Source of the DNA: Helochares maculicollis
Lineage: Eukaryota > Arthropoda > Insecta > Coleoptera > Hydrophilidae
Reading direction: 5' to 3'
Assembly: GCA_033557835.1 (NCBI GenBank)
Contig: JAWQRO010000386.1
Span: 1-40,507 of the forward strand
Length of the DNA stretch: 40,507 nucleotides
Shown here: positions 33,439-40,507 of the stretch, one piece after another
Numbering within the stretch: the stretch's first letter is position 1
Layout: every line of letters begins with the position of its first letter
Notes under the pieces: model-generated
Seen by the model: only the letters and a program-made list of their open reading frames with translations
Told to the model about the DNA's origin: nothing
Databases searched by the model: none
Program-made: the position numbers and the translations under genes

Positions 33439-36400
33439 AAATTTTCACACTCTGTATATAATATTATATATTATATATAATATAATATATTCGCTAAGGG
33501 TTGCTTTCTCGTTCATATATTTAATATAAATTTAATCTCAATGCAAGAAGTCTTGAGCGAACGAGCAAATTTAAATATTCAATTTAATATAAAAGACGTC
33601 TAGATGCAAATTGTACCGAGTTCAATTTTTATAAAAACGAAGATAACCACAGAAAACGTAACTGCTATGTATGCTAGAGCACGCACCTTTCTACGTGTTA
33701 AATATCAATGTGGTATAGCCCAATCTCCTATTGCTTAAAATTTTTAGTTTACATTCAAGTCTTTCGCGATTTATATTCCTCATGCGCTTATATTATAGCA
33801 AGAGCTGTGCCGTAAGCAAAGATTGCAAGCAAATTCGTTACAGTAAATATTCAAAATAATATCTGTATAAACTATTACGCTCAAGCTGTTCATTCCAAAA
33901 TGGGTGCAATCAAATTAGTTGCATGAGTGTGATAGTACAAGAAAAATTAATACCCATAGTGCGCAAATTATTTTTCATTCCACACGCTTGTTAGCTGAAA
34001 ATTTGTAGATATGTGTAGAAATTCAAATAATTGTCGATTACATTTTATATTAATTGGCCCAAACGCAAACGCAGAAAAAACATTGATTTTATTAAAAAAA
34101 TATCTATACAAAGGTAACATAGTACAATTTTTTCCATACGAAAAAATCGGTATGCTCGGATAGGTACACCGGAAGAATCCAGTAAATATACTTTTTACAA
34201 AACGCTGCTGTTTTATTTTCGCGCAGAATTCGCAACGAATTGTCGAAGCCTGGCTTAGTGTGTTTCTCACTGCAATTTCAAGCGCATTTAGTTGCATATA
34301 AAATGCCAATAAATTTGTTTCTAATGAAAATTACATCAATTATACAATTAATTTTACAGTCAGTAAAATAGGACAAGACAAGTGTACAATCAATTATGCT
34401 GATACACTGTTTCTACGACATTGCTTTTTGCTCAACTGATTTTACAATCATTTTCGTTTAACTACCGCAGGAAATAATAAATAAATGAGTATTTACTGCA
34501 GATGCCACTTTTGTAAATAGGTTATCGATTCCAAGAAAGCTCAGAGAGCAAGTTAGATTATTGAATTAACCCCTGATGGGAGTGCACTCTAAAATTAAGT
34601 TCCAACAGCTATAAAACTGTTACCAAGAGGATAAAAATACATATTCATAATTCTTTCAAGTTCAATCATCATTTCCCTGTTCGTGCACTAAAGTGTAATA
34701 TTTAGAAAGCATATAAAACCAGATTTACCACTTATATCAGTACTTACTCATTTCTATACTTCGCATGCAGTTTTACTATTATTGAAATTAGAACTCAAGC
34801 ATGCATATTTAGGATAAAAGAAATAATACAACAGATAGTGTGTTATGTCAATATATCCTAGCATCCTCGATACTGCTCCAAATGACAAGACAACCCACTT
34901 TATTCAATCGTCTACTTCGTTGTCGACTGTATCGCATAAAACTGACCTAAATAGGGTACGCGATAAAACTTTTACTGTCGAGGAGCACATTGTTTTTACA
35001 AAACGGAAAAATTCGTTTCACGTCTAAGAACGGTTGCGCAAAAGTAGGTCACTTCGCTGTTAATTGCTATCATTTTCCCTATCTAATGAGAAGGTTTGAA
35101 ATGCAAATTGCTGTTGCACCTAAACATTGCTGCTCGCGTTACAGGTACACCACATACCCGTAGATAATGGAGTACATCATACCATATACGTGATGCTAAA
35201 CTAAAATAATAAGTGCTTAAGATTATGCTGTAAAATTTCCCGAAGACTTTAATTATTATTTCCATGGAAACAATTAACTATAAACTCAGTTGCAAAAACG
35301 TTATTGCTTTTACATGGCCGAAGCACAGGGTTTTTCGTCGGCAAAGTCTGATTTCCTTGTGCCATCCTTGCACTGCGAAATGGTCGTTTCTTCAAACAAG
35401 CCGTGTGCTCGGAAAATAATCCTCCGAAACCGCTAGAGCTTTTTTAAAAACAAATTCTTAAAGAGTTCCCATGTGTCCAATTTTAGTTTGAAGCTGTTTC
35501 TGAGTTAATTTACTTTTATTGCCCGGTATCTTGAGGTTTTCTAGGTAACTGCCAGCCACAGGTGTAACGTAAGACCGGCCGACCTAATTTTATGTTTTAT
35601 ACGAATCCTTCCACTGTTAATACTCGCAACATACGAAATATACATCGAGATGTCACAGGAGGTTCCTTGGTAATTCAGTATCATAAGTGTGTCTACACCA
35701 ACAAAGCGAAGCACGAATAGTTTATGTTGTACTTTCAATATCTCTTTAGAGAAACGCATTTAAACTTGGCGAAACATTACTCGTCGGTTAATTTTACGAA
35801 TAAACTAAGGGGTAATAAGTTTATTATGAGCTGAACTTAATTCTAGATGCAGTAAAAATATCACTTTAGCTTGAATGACAATAAAGTGTAAACGAATGGT
35901 GGGATCAAATTTCAATTTTCAGCTAAACAACAAGTTACGCTGGCGAGGAAACCACCCACACTATATGCAGATTTTATTGGTTATTTGGAAGTAATAATCG
36001 TTATCACAGATATACCCGCTTCTGCTATTAATCAATGTAGGCCAATATTCATTCGGTGGGATTGTGTGCAAAAAGCGTTGGCCTAGACTGTTGCATAAGC
36101 GATTCAATGTGAAATCAATGCAGCGCTAACAGCATATGTTGATATATGTTCTACGACGAGCGTGAATGCATGTTCTTTAAACTAATGGATTAGTTCAAAA
36201 TATGAGTTGGCTTTAAACTCTAGCTTGTTTTAGCTAACGCTCTACCATTCAACTTCTTTTAGTTCCAAACATTTGTGCAACCGATTGATCTAATTTTTAC
36301 ATTCCCGTATTACTATACGAAGTATGGTAAGGGGACGGTATTGGTATTGTGAAAAAAGTCGACCTCGGGATTTTGACGGATCTCCACGTTTTGAATTTTG

Positions 36401-37043
36401 ACCATTTTTGGCATACAGCTATTATCGCAAAAACTTAGATCTGTATTAACTTTTGAGGCATGTAGGATCACCAGAATTATCTATTTACCTACACAGTTTT
36501 GAAATGTTTTCCAGTAAATTAGTCTTTTAAACTAAGTTATCGGACTGAAATTTCGTGCACATCTTAAATATCACGAAAACCTGACAGATACATATTTTAA
36601 ACATGATCGGAGCACCAAAAGTGCAACTTTCATAATTTTGAAAAATTTTAAGACCTTGTTACAATGTTACAAAAATGCTAAACATGGAAAATACAGGAAT
36701 AAAAAATTGTGCCATGTATATTTGAAAACCGGAAGTGAGACTTTACCGCCATAAATTTTATTTTTTAGTCATGAATTTATATTCTAAAATTGAACTCTTC
36801 CTTTCGTTATTAATTCGCATTTTAAAATTGTAGCCTTCGCAAAAGGTGTTTACAAGCGTTCAATATTGCAAACTATTTAATGGTATATATATTGTTTAAG
36901 CACAAAGTATTGTGCATAACATAAAGAAATATTAAAAATATGTCGATGATATACAGAATTAATGTTGTTGCAGAATTAATTTCCAATACTTAACCCACAT
37001 ATTAAGAAAGCTAATGTGACCACAACCTGGTATTACCTAAGTA
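33439..37043. other. interior of long inverted-repeat element, no transposase recognised
   Basis: The interior of about 3.6 kb has only short frames: 33968-34309 (-, 113 codons), 34845-35027 (+) and 35541-35759 (-), none with a recognised domain. A more complex block at about 36301-36660 starts with CCCGTATTACTATACGAAGT and has the look of a dispersed repeat, without a second copy in this window. The interior may be host sequence, a nested element, or a decayed transposase gene. Confidence 0.5.
33455..33491. repeat. AT-only near-palindromic tract
   Basis: A 37-base tract of A and T, starting TATATAATATTATATATTAT, can fold on itself. It lies just inside the left arm of the long inverted repeat. 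Confidence 0.8.
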
Positions 37044-38287
37044 ATTTGTGACTCCTGGCATAATTAAAATTACCCCGAGGGACCATGCTGGGCTAATATT
37101 ATGCAGACACAATGGCACCTTTATTGCTATAAAAATAATGGCATCACAATCAACCACGTCGTTAGCTTCTTCAAAACCTCGAGATTAAATTTTTATCATG
37201 AACGCAAAACCGTCTTTAACAAAGAGAAACAGAAAAAGAACATAAACAACCATTCTAGTCAACTTTTATAGTTCCGCGTTTTTTCGAATCGGTTAAAACA
37301 AAACGTGATCTCGAAAAAAAATCGCTTTGTATTACTATCTTCAGCCGCAAGAAAGACGATTACATCATACATCGCAAACTAACGTCACCTTTTTCTCTAT
37401 AAGCGTTAGATCCTTCATAATCACGAGATCAAATTATTTCACGAACAGAAAACCTTCCTAATAACATAAAGACAGAAAAAAGAACATAAACAACCATTTA
37501 AGTAACATTTTATTCGAGCGCGTTGTTTTTTGAACTGAACATCGAACGTGACCTCGAAAGAATATCACTTTATATTACTACCGGAAAAAGGGTGGTTACA
37601 TCATACATCGCAAACTAAACAATAACTAATTATCGACATTCTTTATCGTTAAAATTCGATGGCTACTTAAATACGATGGACTACAGTTACTACAGCTTCT
37701 CTTGCGTCTGTGGTTGTAAATTTCTTGCGCTTTACGTTTTTTGATGAGCATCTGCTCTCATTTTTATCACCTTGTTTACAATAAAGTTCTAGTTTCTCTT
37801 GTTTCGTGCTTAGTTAGTTCAGAAGATTTGCATATTAGTAAATATGTCCTTCTTTGAATTAAACATAAAGAAAAGTATAGCTAACTTACCTAATAGTAAA
37901 CAATATATTAAAAACAAATTAAAATGAACGCAATCCGACCAAACATGTGGCGCTTGTTTTTCTTCTCCAGTTGAAATTTATTGGGCTGTTAAATTTTTTC
38001 GCTCCATTTATTTCTTTTCAACGAGGGTTTATTATTATTATTTCCTCTGTTTCGAGTCCAGATGCTTTAAGCGTAAACAAGAAGGTGATTCTTTGAAATA
38101 CCGATAAAATTCGTCTGTGTTCGACCAACGACGTTATAGGGAATTCCAACAATGGCTCTTAACAAGTACATGTAATTAATATCTCGGTTACTAATTGTAT
38201 CCCAAAATGCAAACCAACACCTATCGCCTTATTATTTATTATATCTACCACCCCTTTAAGTTTTGTAACTTAATTTTGAAACAGGCA
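37044..38287 (-). repeat. right arm of long inverted repeat
   Basis: This arm is the inverse of 32312-33438. It is longer because of about 170 extra bases near 38087-38255, inserted between the block matching GTTTACACTTAAAGC and the terminal block AGTTTTGTAACTTAATTTTG. It keeps both copies of the internal direct repeat. Confidence 0.9.
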
Positions 38288-38340
38288 CTGAAAAAAAATT
38301 GAATATTTCTTATGAATATATTAATGGGTTGAATATAGAC

Positions 38341-38694
38341 ATTGCAGTCAATGATAATTATGAATATTAAAACTTTTGCTTATATAGTTTTATTATTATT
38401 AATCGCAGGTACTTTTATGTAGTACATATTTATACGGAAATGTTGAGAGGAGTCACCAGATTTTTTAATGTCTTTGGGGCTAATAGTGGCTTCCAGAAAA
38501 AATTAAAAAAGAATTATTTCATTTTTAATTGCAATTTTCACTATGATACGATTTTGGTACAATTATGAAACTTTTTTGCTCAAATCCTTACCTTTTGTCC
38601 TACATTTTAATGTGTTTTCTAACATTTTAGAAACGGTGCACAGTATTAAAAAAATAAAAATCATTTTTTTGGTACAAATAATTGACAGTTTTGG
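38341..38694. other. no recognisable gene
   Basis: AT-rich spacer between the inverted-repeat element and the ISL2EU-like fossil. The 5' part of that element may be hidden here but is not readable. Confidence 0.4.
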
Positions 38695-39606
38695 ATGTTT
38701 AGACACTTAAATCCACAAAATCTGAGCTTATTTGTTCATTTTATTTCTGGTGAACAACTTCATATTTTTGTTGGTTTAAGACGTGGAAACATAGTTTGCG
38801 AATTGCGAGATGTGTTAACAACGATGAGAAATACAGATTCTCGTATCGTCACTCAAGCTCTGATTACATTTTTATTCTAACTACCTACTGGTAATTCAAA
38901 CAAATTAACATCAGCGACTTTACAGTTAGTAATTGAGCATTTGGTTGCAAAATATTGGGATCAAGTAATAAAATCATTCGAAAAAGATCTACTGCCTCGT
39001 AATTTTAGATTTTTCATGCAAGTCCAGGGATGATCTAATTCAGAATAATTCATCACTGATACTAATATGTTTGTACCCTAACTTGAATAGTGATGTTTTT
39101 TTGATTAGCGATTGAACGTATGCCCGATATCAAAAGAGGGCCAACAACGCGTGCCAAAGAAAGCATTCTCGTAGATAAAATAGTTATATAAACCAATGTT
39201 TGTTCAAAAACAGGTTACATAATTGATATGTTAGGACCATATCACGCCAACTTAAATTACGCTACTTTAATGAAAGAAATCATGGATACATTTGTCGGTA
39301 TTTGCAAGTTACTACTCGGTTCCAATGTGATGTTTTTGTTGACAATCGGGGATTTTATGACGTTCAAGAGCATTTAGAGGAAAAGGGTTGTCAAGTACTG
39401 ATCCCAGCATTAAAACTGATAAGTCTAAGGCTTCAAGAGGTGTCAGTAAAAGTCGTTGGGCTGTAGATGCAACACGTTGCATGTTGACACAAAAAGCTTA
39501 CTTGACCAAAAAGTCGATAATGAAATGCTGCTTAAGAACGGTAGTTTTTATAGAATTGCGTCATACTTTCTTTCGTCTTTCTTCTGATGCTGAGTATTTA
39601 AAATGA
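38695..39606 (+). pseudogene. ISL2EU/Harbinger-like transposase fossil (DDE_Tnp_4 type)
   Basis: Across several frames the plus strand reads like the DDE_Tnp_4 transposases of ISL2EU elements. A front part (38695-38880) contains IFVGLRRGNIVCELRDVLTT and SRIVTQALITF, matching the helix-turn-helix region, then SFEKDLLPRNFRF near 38980. The segment with the first catalytic aspartate is not readable. From about 39205 come KTGYIIDMLGPYHANLNYAT and LMKEIMDT, then DNRGFYDVQEHLEEKGCQVL with IPALK (39348-39410; the family has DRGF with the second aspartate), and SRGVSKSRWAVDAT near 39435-39470, where the family has RWVVEA; the glutamate is replaced by aspartate. Stops and frameshifts abound. No terminal repeats were located. 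The assignment is from remembered family motifs. Confidence 0.75.
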
Positions 39607-39704
39607 AATTGTTGAATGCACATACAGAACATCCAGAAATATCATGTTTTTAAGGGCGTTAAGTTAAACCTTTTAGTATAGTCCACAAAGACTCATTTGG
39701 CTAA
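39607..39704. other. short spacer
   Basis: Sequence between the two transposase fossils, without further similarity. Confidence 0.4.
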
Positions 39705-40507
39705 TAAAGGCTATCCCAAAATTAACGCAAAATTTGATTTACATAGAAAACAGTTTTTAGTCTATTGAATTTAATGTTTTTATTGAATCCTAACGTACAT
39801 AGGGCAATGTGGCACCGTCTTGTTGAAACCACATATTGCCAACATCAATATAATCCAATTTCGGCAGAAAGAACTATGTTATCATGCACGATATCGAGCA
39901 CCAGTAACAGTCACTGCTTAGTATGGTCCAATTATGCCTCCAGCCCAAAATCCATAGCAAACAGTGACACACTGTGGATGCATTTGCTTTTCGACAATTA
40001 AATGTGAGTTATCACAACCCCAAAAGTGTCAATTTTAGCGATTAACAAAGCCATTAAGGTAAAAATGTGCTTCATCGCTTGGGATGAATCTGCTCGAAAA
40101 ATCAGCATCCATTTGTTAATGTTCAATAATCCATTCAACGAACTCTCTTCGCTGTGCATTGTCATTAGGCTCCAGCTGTTGTGTTATTTCAATTTTATAA
40201 CCTTGGAGACACGCATATTTAGTGAGTATAAGCTGTAGAGAGCTTCTTGAAATTTGTAATTCCTGTCCACGACGCCGAATTGAGGTTCTTGTATTGTCAA
40301 CAACACACACACGCACTGCTTCGATACTGACATGTGAATGGCTTGTTTTTGGACGACCAATCTGTATGACGTGTCCAACGGATGCAGACTCCCTGAATTT
40401 TTCAATTAATCTCTTCACAGTTGACAAAGTTAAAACATTATTCCAACCATGAATGATGAAGTAGAAAAATATGGTTGGCCGCAAAAAACTTCCCTTTGAG
40501 ACAATAT
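39705..40507 (-). mobile_element. Tc1/mariner-superfamily (IS630-like) element, truncated at window edge
   Basis: The left boundary is proposed at TA 39705-39706 followed by AAGGCTATCCCAAAATTAAC, which would be its terminal repeat. The transposase reads from the window edge leftward: a helix-turn-helix part (TVKRLIEKFRESASVGHVIQ, GRPKTSHSH, SIEAVRVCV, RRRGQELQISRSSLQLILTK, LEPNDNAQRREFVEWIIEH; 40484-40116), then after a stop SDEAHFYLNGFVNR with the first catalytic aspartate (codon 40074-40076), QCVTVCYGFWAGGIIGPY, TGARYRA and MWFQQDGAT with the second aspartate (codon near 39817). The sequence then passes quickly to the proposed terminus, so the third acidic residue and the C-terminus are deleted. 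Several stops are present. The other end lies beyond 40507. Confidence 0.85.

Larger units (their letters stand above)
32303..38340. mobile_element. fold-back-like element with long inverted arms
   Basis: Two arms in inverse orientation, 32312-33438 and 37044-38287, enclose an interior of about 3.6 kb. The outermost shared block is CCTGTTTCAAAATTAAGTTA, continuing through ACAAAACT. The innermost shared block is ATTATGCCAGGAGTC. Each arm contains a two-copy direct repeat. AATATAGAC stands just before the left arm (32303-32311) and again at 38332-38340, which would be a 9-bp target duplication, although 44 bases lie between it and the end of the right arm. Long arms with internal repeats and a 9-bp duplication are known from Foldback and Mutator-type elements; that assignment is an inference, since no transposase was recognised in the interior. 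Confidence 0.7.

Noticed and set aside
33455..33491. AT tract as a replication origin
   Set aside because: AT-only tracts are common here; nothing else supports an origin.

Overview
The window looks like AT-rich, non-coding nuclear DNA of an animal, most likely an insect and plausibly a dipteran. No host gene could be recognised: there is no long open frame, no convincing exon chain, no rRNA and no intact tRNA. What can be identified are remains of transposable elements. The insect assignment is an inference from the mix of element families (jockey-like and R1-like LINEs, two mariners, an IS630/Tc1-type element, a hAT of the SCAND3/ZBED5 type, an ISL2EU-like transposase). No species is claimed.

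Layout. 1-5 kb: a jockey-like LINE 3' fragment (about 696-1012, +) and a weak gag-like fragment (4268-4579, -). 5.1-7.4 kb: a four-copy tandem array of roughly 260-305 bp units, directly followed by a 5'-truncated LINE fragment with its reverse transcriptase on the minus strand. 12.3-13.2 kb: short tandem repeats and an inverted repeat in a locally GC-richer patch. 13.4-15.4 kb: a second LINE of a similar type, minus strand, carrying YADG in place of the catalytic YADD, with a tRNA-like sequence abutting its 5' side. 18.6-22.2 kb: a hAT element with an exact 8-bp target duplication and a tandemly amplified 3' end. 26.7-29.1 kb: two dead mariners in opposite orientation. 29.1-31.0 kb: an R1/LOA-like LINE 3' end with a poly(A) tail. 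32.3-38.3 kb: a fold-back-like element with about 1.1-1.2 kb inverted arms that contain internal direct repeats. 38.7-40.5 kb: an ISL2EU-like transposase fossil and a Tc1/mariner-superfamily fossil that runs off the window edge.

All recognised coding remnants carry stops, frameshifts, deletions or altered catalytic residues, so none is expected to make an active enzyme. Nothing here forms a pathway. The two structures that most deserve follow-up are the hAT copy with the amplified 3' end (18639-22221) and the long inverted-repeat element (about 32303-38340). The remaining 22.2-26.7 kb, 15.4-18.4 kb and 7.4-12.3 kb stretches look like ordinary intergenic or intronic sequence by eye.
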